A stretch of 64,000 bases of DNA. Origin: Tetracentron sinense. Its lineage: Eukaryota > Streptophyta > Magnoliopsida > Trochodendrales > Trochodendraceae. Below, piece after piece: positions 13,310 to 27,400 of the stretch. Positions within the stretch are counted from its first letter, which is position 1. Each line of letters opens with the position of its first letter. A program made the translations under genes and the position numbers. The notes beneath the pieces are model-generated. The model saw only the letters and a list, made by a program, of their open reading frames with translations, did not search any database and was not told where the DNA came from. Where the stretch lies: contig CM026565.1 in the NCBI GenBank assembly GCA_015143295.1, positions 31,938,052-32,002,051 of the forward strand. Reading direction: 5' to 3'.

Positions 13310-13600
13310 GTCTCACATCGGATATTAATGAGACTTTAAACCTCTTAATAAGTAAACCCCTCTCTTTAGAGATTGTTCTCTTGTGGATGCACGCATTGGC
13401 GAGGTGCATCGCATTGAGCGCAATACGTGCACGTGCATGGCTGTGGGCACTCTTGTGGATGCACGCACTGGCGAGGTGCATCGCATTGAGCGCGATACGT
13501 GCACGTGCATGGCTGTGGGCACTATGAAGCGTACTTTGCACGCCGCATCGTCACAAGTCCCTTGAGTCGCCTAATCTTTTTAAGATTATAAGTCAGATCT
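13310..13600 (+). ncRNA. Candidate USE/TATA-driven small RNA unit, member 1
   Basis: GTCTCACATCG (13310-13320) matches the plant snRNA upstream element RTCCCACATCG at 10 of 11. A TATA-like CTTAATAAG starts 34 bp from its first base, followed by ACCCCTCT as in the copy at 53431. The predicted transcript would enter two 72-bp tandem repeats (13380-13523). Product unknown. Confidence 0.35.
13380..13523. repeat. Two-unit 72-bp tandem repeat
   Basis: Units 13380-13451 and 13452-13523, starting CTTGTGGATGCACGCA, differ at two positions. The length is a multiple of three and both strands stay open, which explains the repetitive open frames here; I see no coding signal. Confidence 0.9.
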
Positions 13601-13689
13601 ACGGTGTAGATCTAATCAGGATCATGGGTGTGCGTCTTGGTTTGATGAACCTGGTGGGCTATTGAATGGGTCAGTTGGGAAAACCCAAG

Positions 13690-14095
13690 AGAGCCAGTGA
13701 GTCGGTCGGTCTAATCGGGTAACCTGCCCCGCCCCTATTGGGACAAGTTTGGGGAGCTTTCAAACAAGTCGGGAATGATTTTAGGCCGCCCCGCCCCATT
13801 TATAATGTTAAAATCCCTATTTTCTCTTAAGTTAATAATAAAATTACCTCATTATATTCCTTATAGTAAGAATATAGTCCCGACCCGCCTCGACCCATCT
13901 CGTCCCGCCCCATCTAGTGCTTAATGGGACGAGACAGGACGAGGTGGGGCGGGATGAGGACGGGGTTAAGAACTGTGGGACCCATCCCGCCCCGAGTTTT
14001 GGATGGGTTTGGGGTAGGAGTTTTTCATTAGGGGCAAGGTCGGGATGGGAGCTCCCTGGCCCAAATCCGCCTCGTTGTCATCCTTACTCCCAAGG
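13690..14095. repeat. GGGACGAG/GGGCGGGA-rich repeat
   Basis: Facing arrays of CCCGCC and GGGACGAG text around an AT-rich middle, ending CCTCGTTGTCATCCTTAC. Looks like a non-autonomous DNA element whose termini I cannot place exactly. Confidence 0.45.
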
Positions 14096-14099
14096 CTTA

Positions 14100-15383
14100 A
14101 CCCTCACCTATATAAGGTGAGGATGAAAAGGAGAATTTAACACAAGTTAGAATTTGTTTCAGACATCTGCGAGATTGAAAGAGAGCCCGAACCAGAGAAG
14201 AAAGCTTTAGAACTCCCTTGGAGATCTGAAGTCCATCTCAAGGTTGAAGACGACTCAATCCAGATAGACAGATCAAAGATAACAAATTCTCGGATTTGAT
14301 ATCAGCATTCGACCAATCCATCCGGACCGATTAATTCTCTGATCTGACACTTAGTCTGACCGGTTGAAGTTTGCTTGTGTAACCAAACAGAGCATTGTCC
14401 AGATTTACGAAGAACATAGAACAGAAGGAGAACTCGGCCAGTGTAGCAAACATTGTTACCAAACAGAGCACGTTGACAAGCTGTTTCCAAGCAGTGTGTC
14501 TCTTCAGAACTGATTCCAGAATTCTCACAATTTGTTTTCCAGAATCCATACAAAACCAATTCTGGAACTGTTACAAAATCGCTCCAAGAAAGTAATTATG
14601 TTTGACAATCACTTGTAATAACTTAATCTGGTTTATACAATTTGTGTAACCAATTGTTATCCTTGTAAAGGGATAACTCAGGCCTTAACTGGAATAACAA
14701 TTTGTGGACATCCTGAAATGAGGTTTAAGTACAGTTCCTACCAGATAATGCAGATCTGTAGAGGAATAGATCGACTCCTGGCTAGGTTGAATCCGAGGAT
14801 AGAGTTGCCATAATCCATTGCACAAACAGGAGGCTCCAACTATCTTCAAGAAGCGTTTGTCACGTCTCGTAGCCAAATTGATTAATGTTTGTTTGTGGTC
14901 ATCGTGTGCAACTGCTTTTGAAGTAATTAACCAACATTTTGTAGGTCAAAATGAGTTCTAAGTTGTCCATACTTCCCTACGGTACAAGTTATAGCCTCTA
15001 GCCTTGGCTTGTTTGTTGAAAATGACTTCTTGACTCTTCCCGACAATAAAACAAACCAACTGATTTATAAATGAATCGCTTAAACAAGCTTAAACAAACT
15101 CTATTCGGAGCATAAACACTTGAATATGCCAATTCCATACACAAACACACACACACAAACACACACACACACACATATATATACACATTTCGGATCATCA
15201 GCCTTTGAACTCCCTCCTAGACCAATGAAAATAATATATTTGTTAACAGCAATATGATTAGTCCATGTAGATTCCTCAAGCCATTGGGTGCTTTACTTGA
15301 TCCTGTATTTAAACGTTAAAACGCATACAACTATTCAGATTAGTAGAAAATACGGAATTAACAGTCATGCTTAAGTAAAAGCA
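14100..15383. other. Non-genic stretch across the left duplication edge
   Basis: 14100-14777 is single-copy here; 14778-15383 recurs at 28461-29229 downstream of the other EGF-like gene. Holds a CA/CACACA microsatellite (15138-15176). Short open frames show no recognisable domain. Confidence 0.4.
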
Positions 15384-17684
15384 CTAGTTAATTTTCAAGC
15401 CAATCTTAACATAATAGCTCAATGTTGCTACTTCGCTAAATGGTATACCCTTTTTCGTCGAATCGGAAGTACTTGGAGGCGGAGGCGGCGGAGAATCGCC
15501 GAAGCCCACACCCTTACAATCTGCTCCAAAGTAGCCTGCAGAAAAAAATGGTTAAAATGTGAAACATAAGCAAACACAGAGTATTATCCTTATTAATTAG
15601 TGACATACTTATATTGCTATGACATCCTTGTAAAAAAAAAATATTATATATAAGGATAGTCTAGTCTTTTTTTTTTTTTTGGTAAGACAAGGATAGTCTA
15701 GTCAAGTTTGGGATGTTGCTAACCTCCTCATAAAAGGTGGTGAGGTTAGCTTTTCCCTCAGATAAATTAATTATATTTGAATTATAATAAAATTTAGACT
15801 TATAATTAATGGTTAATATATGTATTAAGTACATAATTATGTATAAATGTCAATGAATAAACTAGATATTATGACTCAGTGAGTTCGGCAAACCCAACCC
15901 AAACCCAGTCCAATTACAATGGGCTGAGAAAACTCTACCCAAAACCTGGCCCGCAGATTCAAAACCTCCACAGTAACCCGGAAATAGTCCCGGATTTGAG
16001 AGGGTTGGTGGGCCTGTCAAAAAATTGTTATGCCTACGAAATTTTGGATGAGTTTGCTCCGGTAATAAAACGTATTTTCCCTTGAGAGATGACTCGAGTT
16101 CAAGTCTGCTAGTGTAGAATTTCCTCTATAATCAAATGGAGGGGAAGAATCTTACATTCTTTAAAACAAGCAAAGCCTGCCAAATTCAACAAATTTTCTG
16201 ATCCTTCATTGCATTTGCATATGTGTTCGGTTCCATTTGCTACACAGGTTCCATCGCCACACCAAGTAAGGCTACAAGCTACAGAAAAAAGCGAAATTAT
16301 CATTTTAGCTGCGTAATTACTATAAGTCTAATTAAGGGGAAAATATGATCATGGTACGTAGAAGTAAGTTTACGGTCAGAAAGATTTAGTGGCGGTGGCA
16401 ATGGCAATAGAGGAGCCGGAGGTGGTGGAGGAGCCGCATCGCTGCCACATGCGAAGTCAAGCGTGCCTGCAAATTTCATCCAAGACTAGATCATCAATAT
16501 TTTCCTTGCTGGACTCGAACATGTGACCTCATTGTTCAGGTGCGATCATACAGACAATTGCAATTGACTCTCCCCGAGTTCAATCGCACCCACAGGTCAA
16601 CACATGTTCTTATTAACTCATATTAACCATGGTTAAGATTCATTAACTCTAAGGGTTCAATAATCTAATCTTAGATTGTTTTTTATAAAAAATTAAAAAT
16701 TAATTCTAGTTTTGTAAATAATTTTTATCTTCTAAAAACCAAGGTTAGATTGTTGAATCCTAAGGATTAGTGAATCTTAACCACAATTAATATGAGTTAA
16801 TAGAGACACGTGTTAACCAGTGGATGCTTGGTTGTAATCTGATCTCGGTTTCCTAATGGGGAAATGTTCAAATGGAATTCAAATTTGTATCATTGATGTG
16901 AAGCTGAAAAGGGCTAACATATTAGTAATATTCTCCTTAAATTAACTAGAAAATAGAGATTGAGTTTATGGCCAATCAACAGATGGCCAGCATTAGGACG
17001 GTCCAGAATTTCTTCTCTTTTATGAGAAGAACTGGTCATTGCTCTTTATGACTCACTTTCTAAGTCATGTGAGTGAGTGCGAGTGTGAAAGAGAATAGAG
17101 TAGGATAATAAGAAGTTATGAGATACATTATTGAATTTGAATAAATTTATAATATACAACTAAATCTCAATCTTATCAATTCTTACCAAATTAATCCAAT
17201 ATAAATCTATTCAAATTCAAATCTATTTATAATAATATACCACATATCTTATCACATCTTATTATCCTACTCTATTCTCTATTGTGCCTATGTGTGCGCA
17301 TGAGAGATAGAGAGAGGCTCACAGTTGGGAACAATGCAGGAGGGGAATGTCAAAACTCCAATCTGGATCTTCTTCCATCCAGGATTACACTCACAGTCAA
17401 AACCAAGCAATGTAGCATTCGAAGCCTTGCAAGTTCCTTGCCCACAATTTATTAGCGCGCACGCAATATCTATACACAACCACCATCACCCACATGATCA
17501 TCAATCCAAAATCTACGATAAACCCTTACGGTCAGTGCGAATTTTTTTTTAAAAAAATAACGGAGCGGCTGTTACCTGTCAGAGGGTTCGGCGCCCCTGG
17601 TTGGGCTCTAAGACCACCGGTGAATGAAAAGAAGAGAAGAAGAATGAAAGAAAAGATAGTCAAATTCATATTGGAAGTCCCCAT
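15384..17684 (-). CDS. Small secreted EGF-like protein (plant notch-like family), left copy, 5 exons
   Basis: Exons on the minus strand: 17684-17576, 17469-17323, 16466-16374, 16278-16156, 15535-15384. All are GT-AG, total 624 nt, 207 aa. A signal peptide is clear: MGTSNMNLTIFSFILLLFF followed by a small-residue cleavage zone near residues 22-27. Two EGF-like cysteine modules follow (INCGQGTCKASN..CECNPGW near 43-68 and LTWCGDGTC..CKCNEG near 120-140). They are separated by a Pro-rich linker after CTLDFACGSDAA, and a second run of six prolines lies near the C terminus. The modules match the plant proteins usually labelled neurogenic locus notch homolog-like, whose function is not established. 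The tail ends in a short hydrophilic stretch; I do not see the hydrophobic GPI-type tail many relatives have. The frame is intact. Intron 2 holds a palindromic repeat (about 16530-16850) and a miniature element (17090-17283). Confidence 0.86.
16530..16850. repeat. Palindromic GGTTAAGATT element, left EGF-like gene intron 2
   Basis: Arms AACCATGGTTAAGATTCATT and GTGAATCTTAACCACAATTA face each other about 130 bp apart. The left end has the CAATTGCAATTGACTCTCCC terminus. The right copy of the duplication carries it too (30335-30645). Confidence 0.65.
17090..17283. mobile_element. Palindromic miniature element in left EGF-like gene intron 2
   Basis: Inverted ends AGAGAATAGAGTAGGATAAT on both sides, AT-rich core. 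The right duplication copy keeps the left end (about 31010) but has lost the right end. Confidence 0.7.
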
Positions 17685-17775
17685 TATAATTAGGCCACAA
17701 CAAAGGAAATGCAGTTGGATCTTAGAGGAGTGTTTCAGTTATGGCGTTGGTTAAAACGAGCAAAGCATAGAAGAG

Positions 17776-17787
17776 TAAATATATAGT
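17776..17787 (-). promoter_or_regulatory. TATA box of the left EGF-like gene
   Basis: On the minus strand the sequence reads CTATATATTTAC about 95-100 bp before the ATG at 17684. This would place transcription start near 17750 with a leader of about 65 nt. The right copy has the same box at the same spacing. Confidence 0.55.
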
Positions 17788-18040
17788 TGATGGGGGGCGG
17801 TGCAAGCGATGGGTCCGAGAACTTATTTTTGCATATGTCGATGTTTGCCACAAGATAATAGACAAAGGACGGTAGCAAGGTTGGTTAGAGATACTTAGCC
17901 ACCTTATAAAGAAACAAATATGCTCATATTTTATTAGGGAAAAGCTTATAAAGATACTAATATTGGTATTTTATAAGGGAAAAGCTAAATCTAGAGTCAG
18001 ACCGAGAAGGATCAAACGCACAATATCAAGACATGTGGCT

Positions 18041-18573
18041 AGGGGTGGTTGTCATATGAAGGTGCTCGAGCTCCGCTTGTTAAAAATTTGAGCTTGTTCG
18101 TTTATTTAGTAAACAAGCCAAGCTCAAACTTGATTTTCGAGCTCATTTAGTTAATGAGACAAGCTTGAACACACCCATACTCAACTTGTTAAAACATCCA
18201 TAGTCAACTTATTAAAAGCTCAGCTCAATTATATATATAATTAACCTACTAAATTATTTAAATATACTTACTTCATTTCAATTTTAAAATTAAATATATT
18301 TTATACTAAGAAAATTTTTTAATATATAATATATTTTACATTATAAGAATATCATTTATACAATCATAAAATTTTCTTAAAATTTTAGGTAACACTCTAA
18401 TTTTTTTTACCTATATGAGGATAGTAAAGTAAAAATTAAGTCTAATAAATAGTTATATTTAATGAATCAATCTGCTCCCGGCCAAACTACTCGATTGGCA
18501 AGCTCGAGCTCCTTTATTTAATAAAAAAGTCGAGCTCAAGCTTGAACATTCCGAGCTCAATAAGACCCCTACA
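18041..18573. mobile_element. AT-rich element with GAGCTCGAGC ends (hAT-like), left
   Basis: Ends TAGGGGTGGTTG and TGTAGGGGTC (inward), then GAGCTCGAGC/AAGCTTGAGC motifs facing each other around an AT-rich core. Possible target sites ACATGTGG and ACATGACA (5 of 8). It lies between the EGF-like gene and the katanin stop. A second core lies in the tandem unit at 18850-19508. Confidence 0.6.
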
Positions 18574-19786
18574 CATGACATAATGGACGCAATCGAGAGG
18601 ACCTGTAGTTCATGGGTCCCACATTAGATCTTCTATACCAAGTTTGGATCCGGGTAGGGGTCTAGAGTACCACCAACTCACCACGACCCAGCCTGATTCA
18701 TTGCCGCTGAAAATATCAGCCAGTATGTATATAGAAATCAAATCGGTTCACATTTCATGGATAAAATTTGGCTTAAGCTAGTGTTAGAAAAAAGTCTTGC
18801 ATAAATGACCCAAATTACATGAGATGGTTACAGATACGAAAACACAACAAAAGTTCGAGTTTGTTCCTTTATTTAGTAAACAAGCTAAGCTCAAGCTTGG
18901 TGGGATAAATGGGCTAACAACTCATTTATCCCACGCCTTCTCCTTCAAGTACTCCCACCTCACCCCTCTTTTTGAGGGGTGTGTGTGGTTATAGGCTTGA
19001 AGTTGAGATTGTAGGGCGTGTGTGTGTCTTGTGGGTGTGTGTTGAGTGTGTTTAGTTAGTTTAAAATATCAAAAAAAAAGCTAAGCTCAAGCTCGGTTTT
19101 CAAACTCATTTAGTTAACGAGCCAAACTTGAACACACCCATACTCAACTTATTATATATATAATTAACCCACTAAATATATAAATATACTTATTTCATTT
19201 CAATTCTAAAATTAAATATATTTTATACTAATAAAAAATTTTAATGTATAATATATTTTACATAATAAGAATATCATTTATACAATCATAAAATTTCCCT
19301 AAAATTTTAGGCAACACTATAATTTTTTTACCTATACGAGGATAATAAAGTAAAAATTAAGTCTAATAAATAGTTATATCTAATGAATCAATCTGCTCCC
19401 AAACTACTCGATTGGCTCGAGCTCGTGTGTTAAAGCTCAAGCTCGTTTATTTAATAAACAAGTCAAGCTCAAGCTTGAACATCTCGAATCAGCTCAATAA
19501 CACCCCTACACATGACACAATGGACGCAATTGAGAGGACCTATAGTTCATGGGTCCCACATTAGATCTTCTATACCAAATTTGGATCCGGGTATGGGTCT
19601 AGAGTACCACCAACTCACCACGACCCAGCCTGATTCATTGCCGCAAACATCAGCCAGTATGTATATAGAAGTCAAATTGGTTCACATTTCATGGATAAAA
19701 TTTGGCTTAAGCTAGTGTTAGAACAAAGTCTTGCATAAATGACCCAAATTACATGAGATGGTTACAGATACGAAAACACAACAAAT
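18083..19786. repeat. Local direct tandem duplication in the left copy
   Basis: Unit A 18083-18849 and unit B 18850-19786 match collinearly (GTTTATTTAGTAAACAAGC through CGAAAACACAACAAA). Unit B also carries the retroposed piece at 18901. The right copy has a single unit (about 31980-32740), so this doubling followed the segmental duplication. Confidence 0.85.
18901..19077 (+). mobile_element. Retroposed short element, left copy only
   Basis: About 177 bp ending in an A9 run, flanked by a 17-18-bp direct repeat (GCTAAGCTCAAGCTTGG on the left, GCTAAGCTCAAGCTCGG on the right). The 5' part folds (GGATAAATGGG with TCATTTATCCC); the 3' part is GTGTGT-rich. Absent from the right duplication copy. 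Confidence 0.6.
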
Positions 19787-20527
19787 TAAGACCTTTCCAA
19801 GAACAAGTGGAAGGAAGATCCACATCCCCGAAATAAGCCGAATATAACAGCAAGTAGAATTTGGAGTCCATCGAAGAGACCAGAAAGATCAAGATGGCAA
19901 AACAAAGAATCATCTTTTCACATTTCTTGAGTTTCTTTACGCTGATCCAAACTCCGAAAACCACTTCTCATGACGTTCCATATCAGCAGCAGAAACACTT
20001 CGTTGAACCTTGGTCAGAGCTTCTTCGAAGTCACACATGGCTACTGGGTCATTTGAAATCTCGTCTTTGGACATGCTCTTGATCTCATCACGTGTCTTGC
20101 CTGCTATCTTACGCCTCATGCCATTCAAGGAAGCATCCCGGCAGACATTTATGAGATCATCTCCACTGTATCCATCAGTCCGGCGGGCAACATCATCAAT
20201 ATTTACATCAGGAGCCACCTGATAATGACGAAAAATGTCAGTTCAAAAGATATACAAAGGACATGCTTACAGTAAATCACAGAAACACTTCTTCAAGAGA
20301 AATAATAGAAGCAGCTTTGAGCAGGAACAGGAGCAGAAGCAAGAGGGGCAATTTAAAGTAGAGTGTTTATGCATCATTATAGAATATTCGGAGATAACAT
20401 TGAATATAACGGTCCCAACTTTCAAGAAAGTGGGATCCATGTATTTTCAACCGATAATAGGACACTGACGTTCAATCAGTTGAGTGCTTCAGCGTTTGCT
20501 GAAGCTCAAAAGTGACTGAGTCTATGC

Positions 20528-21102
20528 TTGTTAAGACCAATTAGAAACTCTGAATCCAAAGTGGTTTCAATGGAAATTTGGCGAGCCGGGCCGGAAACCT
20601 TTCATGCGGGTCGCGCCGGTGCGCAAACTTCAAAGACACACGCGCAGCCGGCCGAGCCGGGCTGGGCCGCGCGCGTGGGGTCTTGAATGGTTTTTTGTTT
20701 ATTTTTTATTTTTCCTTGGCTTTTGGGTTACTAAAAGTTACCGTTTTTATTTACTGTTATAAAAATATTTAATCACTCTATTAAAAACGGTATAAGAGTT
20801 TAATTTCCTATTTCGGTTTCAGATCTAAAAGAATTTTCTTTTGGTTTTTAGAAATTCTATATAAGTGTATTAGTTCTGTAAAACAATACACAACAACAAA
20901 CACGAATTTTAGAGTCTCTCAAAAAGCTTTCTTTTGTGATCTTCCGAATTTTTTTCTTCCGGTTGAGTTCGCTGTGACCAGAGAAAGGAGAGTGCTCCCT
21001 TATCTCTGGATAGATCGTTGTATCCTGGGGGTGCCCGGCATTTATCCTACGAGCATCACAAGTTGAGAAGAATTGTTAAGACCAATTAGAAACTCTGAAT
21101 CC
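20528..21102. mobile_element. Insertion unique to the left copy, flanked by 30-bp direct repeats (LTR-like)
   Basis: The right copy is continuous at this site. The left copy has 515 extra bp (20558-21072) between two identical 30-bp repeats (20528-20557 and 21073-21102). The insert starts very GC-rich (GAGCCGGGCCGG), then holds a TATATAAG box near 20870 followed by an A-rich tract, and ends in LTR-like text (GTATCCTGGGGGTGCCCGGC). It could be a solo LTR of Copia type, but a 30-bp target repeat does not fit LTR integration. Confidence 0.5.
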
Positions 21103-21905
21103 TAATGTCTAAACTACAACCAAAGAAACTTGATCAATCTATAGGAATATGTTTGAAACATCAACTGCTGCCAGTGTCACATTTCCACCTTGCTAAAGAA
21201 AATAGGAACAAAACAAAAAAAATAAATTTTGGAGCTTTCTCTCGCAAAGAAATGAGAATAGCATTGGAGAATTTCTACCAGTTGGTGTCAAAGCTTACTT
21301 AGGAGCAGGAATTGGGGCAAATTCAGGAATGGGGATTGGTGCCTATGCAGGAGCTGGATAGTTTAAGAAGCATCTATCTGCTACCACAGTGAATTTTTAT
21401 GCATTTATATTTAATAAAATATAGAAAACTTACTTATGCTGGCCCTGAATATCTAGGCCAAGGCTTCAATGATGATGATATGGTGATGAGGACTGAAGAT
21501 TAACTTTTAAAATCCTTTAACAACTATTTGGATGCTTAACAATAATAAAGATTGAACAATAACCATAAAATACCTATGATTATAAATAAATAAATAAACA
21601 ATGGTTTTATAGATGCATAAAAATGGTCATGGTAGTGGTTGCCAGTGGTCTGACGGTGTCTTTGACCTTGGGGGACAGGAAAAACACTTGGTTAGAAGTT
21701 AGCTGCAATTAGAACACTTATCGTGCAAAGGCAAGGTCTTTTACCACATCATGTCGACATATGGCAACTCATTGCTTGTGACCCATGTTCTCTTTTATCA
21801 CTAGATAAATTTCTCTTTGGCACATCTCAATTCATTTCTACCATACATCAGAATTCAAAGGTAAACCAATCCTTGTAGCAGACAATTCCCCCTCTCCGAT
21901 CTAAA

Positions 21906-22040
21906 GTTTTTTTTTTTTTTGAAGGTAAGCTGGGGTTAGGCAGATCCCTACCAGAGAAAGATTGGCGGGATTCAATCCCAGGTCCCGTGTACGATGCCAA
22001 GGTACTTTACCAACTAAGCTGGCTGGCACCTGTAGTTGGT
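21906..22040 (-). mobile_element. tRNA-derived SINE, left copy
   Basis: On the minus strand: a tRNA-like head with an A-box region CTTAGTTGGTAAAG and a B-box region GGGATTGAATCCC, a short body, and a 3' A run (the T run at 21907-21920). A 24-bp target duplication of ACAATTCCCCCTCTCCGATC plus four bases lies at 21882-21905 and 22041-22064. It is also present in the right duplication copy, so it predates the duplication. Confidence 0.85.
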
Positions 22041-22559
22041 ACAATTCCCCCTCTCCGATCTAAAATTGGTACAATTTTGCTTCGAAAGTTTTAATTCTTA
22101 TTTCTTTATATTGTTCTAAGATAATAGTTCTGTAGACAAGGTGACTTGGCTGAGCTCCTTCACATGCCAGTTTGAGTTCTTTTCCTTTTTACCTTTTCTA
22201 TAAACCAGTGAAACCAATCAGCTAAAAAGGGATTCCTTTTAAGATTTGAATATGCTCTTAATCAATGAGTTTTGGAGTAAATAATGTATATATAGAATTA
22301 TACTATTGAATCCAAAAATATGAACAAAAAATACATTACAAAGATAATTTAACCAGTTGCATAAACAACTTCTAAGACAAACAAGACATTCAAAAGAAAG
22401 TATAAATTGGTTACTAAAGTGAGTTTACCTCGACAGTTGTCAGGTTAATCCTTATAAGCTCCTTACGACTCTCAAAATTTGGAAGAGGAATATATATACC
22501 CTTTTCCAGCCGCCTCCTGTATTGCATTAACCAAAAGTTACCTAATTGATGACAGGCTA

Positions 22560-22838
<279 letters not shown>

Positions 22839-22981
22839 TTAGTTTTAACTTTTAACCATTGATTTAGGTAGTAGGTCTACATCAATAAAATATGTATGTA
22901 ATTATGCATGTACGCAAACATAAATCTAGTAGAGAATTCAAGGAAATAATGAAATTTAGAACTCAGAGAATATAAGCCTCA

Positions 22982-24450
<1,469 letters not shown>

Positions 24451-27400
24451 CAGGGGCGAAGCCTGGCGAAGCACTTATAGAATAATTTCTTTTTTTGTTA
24501 ACTCAAGACTCAAGTAATAAGTTGAAGGGAAAAACCGAAAAACGAAAAGGAAAGAAAGATTTGGGGGTTAGGGCTCGAGACTGAAGTCTTAGCCAAACCC
24601 CTCTTCAATCTTCCTCAACCTCTCATCCACACCTCTGACCTCCGACTCCAGCCACCTCACGACCGACTTCGAGTACTCAGGTTAGTCTCTCTCTCTATTG
24701 GAGTTGGATTGTTGCCTGTTGGAGTCTTGGACTCTTGGTAATCTTTGGTAGAATTTTGCTAGCCCCAGTCGCAAGTCTTCCACAGACGCAACTTGGTGGC
24801 CACAAATGTCAAACTTTTTCTGTTTTCTAATTTTTTTATGTGTTAAGATATGACTAATCTTGCGTTTGTGGAACTTTTGGAGTAAATGTGATTGGGGATA
24901 GCACTCCTCTCTTTGGTAATTTGTATAAATTATAATGGTAAACTGATAGTATTGCAGTAATGGTGTATTTGGATTTTGGAAAACTGGGGCATAAAAGTTG
25001 ACAAATTTTTCTTGGGATTTTAGAATCAATTATTTTTTGTGGGATTGCAGGCTTGCAGCTGAGGCCTGAGATTGTAGTCAGGATTCTCCTATTCGGTTGA
25101 AAGTTGTCGTTGCCAATTTAAGAATTGAGACTCAGTTCTTCTCTAGTGTGGTATTTTTCTTCTTTGATCTGATCTTGAAGTGAGCGAGTAATTTTTTTGT
25201 ATTTTATCTTGCAACCTTTTGGATTATTTCATGTAATCAATATTCATGTTAGTATAATTTTAGGCTTATTTGGTCATTTGGGTGAATAATCATGAATGAT
25301 AAATAATGGTAATTGTCTAATTGATTTGATTATTTGAATCTGTTTTTTTTTTTTTTTAAAATCTTTTGGCTGTTTTTATAGTTTTGTAAAGCTGATAACT
25401 TAACTGATTGGTAAATCATGAAAGGTAATTAATTTGATTTGATTATTTGTATGCTTATTTAAAAAAATATATATATATATATATTTTGAGTGTTTTTGTA
25501 GCCATGACTTAGTTGATCTGCATAAATAGTTTCTATAATTCTATTTGTGATTATTTCTATCAAAACTTCTTGTCATTTATATTTTCATGTAATTGTGTTG
25601 CATTTTTCTTATCAATACTTCATGTTCAATTATTTGAATCATATGTATATTCACGTTTAGTGACTTAGTGAGTAGTAATAATTATATTCTTTACACACAA
25701 CTATTGTAGGAAATAAGAATTAGAAAATATGTAACTACATAAAATGATGAATATATATATATAAAGTGGAGGATGTTTTTTAGTGAGACAAAATGTATAG
25801 TTTGGTGGTGCTCCCCTATATAATGGATGACATGCTCTAGATCATACATAAATATTATTAAATTGATTTAATTTTTATTGAATCAATTTAATTTTTGTAC
25901 CAGTTATGGACAAGTTTCTCAAAAGAAAATCAATGATTGACCTATCGCCGCCTATCCTTAAAAAAGATTATCGTGATCAAGTGCAACCTACCTCTTTGCC
26001 AAGTCATTTAGATGTTAACTTAACAGATCTTCCTGCAGATCCCGGGTTACAAATTCAAATTTCACATTACCATCCTAATGACCAGGATGAAATCCAAATA
26101 GCATATTTGCAAAGGGGTCCTTTCCAGCCTCGTAATCACAATTTTCCTAGAACAAAATTTGGAAAAAAGTTACGACGGTTTAATCCTACATGGTTTAATG
26201 AATATGGTAGCTAGTTGGAGTATAATATAATAAAAGATGTTGCGTTTTGTCTATGTTGTCATCTTTTTAGGCTTGATAATTATAGAGAGCATGCGGGTTC
26301 CGATTCTTTTGTAATTGAGGGATTTACTAATTGGAAAAAGAATGAAAGATTTGAAATTCATGTTGGAGGTTCCAGTAGTATTCACAACCAAGCTTATAGA
26401 GCGTGTTAAGATTTATTAAATCAAAAGCAGCACATCTAGACAGTTTTTTCGAAGCAATCAGACCAAGTGCGAAGGGAATACCGAGTCCATTTGAATGCAT
26501 CGATTGATTGCATTCGGTTCATTTTACAACGAGGATTAACTTTTCGTGGACATGTTGAATCTGAGGACTCGAAAGACAAAGAAAACTTTCTTGAACTGTT
26601 GCAATTTCTTGCCAATCACAATGAAAGTACTAAAAACATCGTGTTGCAACATGCTCCTGAAAATCTCAAATTGACCGCACTCGATATTCAGAAAGACATT
26701 GTGAATGCGGCTGCCACTGAAACCACTAATGTTATCATCAACGAGGTTGGAGATTCCTTATTTTCTATTTTGATTGATGAATCTCGTGATATATCTATTA
26801 AGGAACAAATGGTTGTTATTTTACGTTTTGTGAACAAGCGGTGATCTGTGACTGAACGTTTTTTTATGCATCGTACATGTTACTGACACTACAGCTGTAT
26901 CACTCAAAGCGATGGTCGATGAAATATTTTTGAAGAATGGACTGAGTTTAACGAGATTACATGGGCAAGGTTATGATGGGGCTAGTAATATGCAAGGTGA
27001 ATTCAACGGCCTTAAACCGAAAGATAATGAATATGCGTTTTATGTTCATTGTTTCGCACATCAACTTCAATTGGCACTTATTACTGTTGCGAAGAAAGAC
27101 AATCGAGTTGGTTTGTCCTTCACCTTGGTTTCTAATGTGGTGAATGTTGTTGGAGCCTCATGCAAAGTTGTAACATTCTTCGAGAGAAACAAGTTGATAA
27201 AGTTATTAAAGCGCTTAGTAGTGGTGAGGTTTCAAGCAGGCAGGACTTAAATTAGGAGACTAACCTAAAACGGGCTGGCGATACACGTTAGGGCTCTCAC
27301 TATGATACACTGATAAGCTTGAATGTCATGTTTGCCGTTGTGATTGACGTACTGGAGATTGTTGATAAAGTTGGTTCAAAAGGCGAACAAAGGATTGAAG

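Noticed and set aside
13258-13565. Several overlapping open frames on both strands
   Set aside because: They result from the 72-bp tandem repeat, which has a multiple-of-three length and no stops.
14302-14876. Open frames on both strands of 60-85 aa
   Set aside because: No recognisable motif; the part shared with the right block (from 14778) is interrupted there, so it does not look coding.
15138-15184. CRISPR-like short repeats
   Set aside because: Simple CA/TA microsatellite; no CRISPR array anywhere in the window.
21906-22040. A tRNA gene
   Set aside because: It has A- and B-box-like parts but no proper cloverleaf, and a 3' A tail and target duplication, so it is a SINE.
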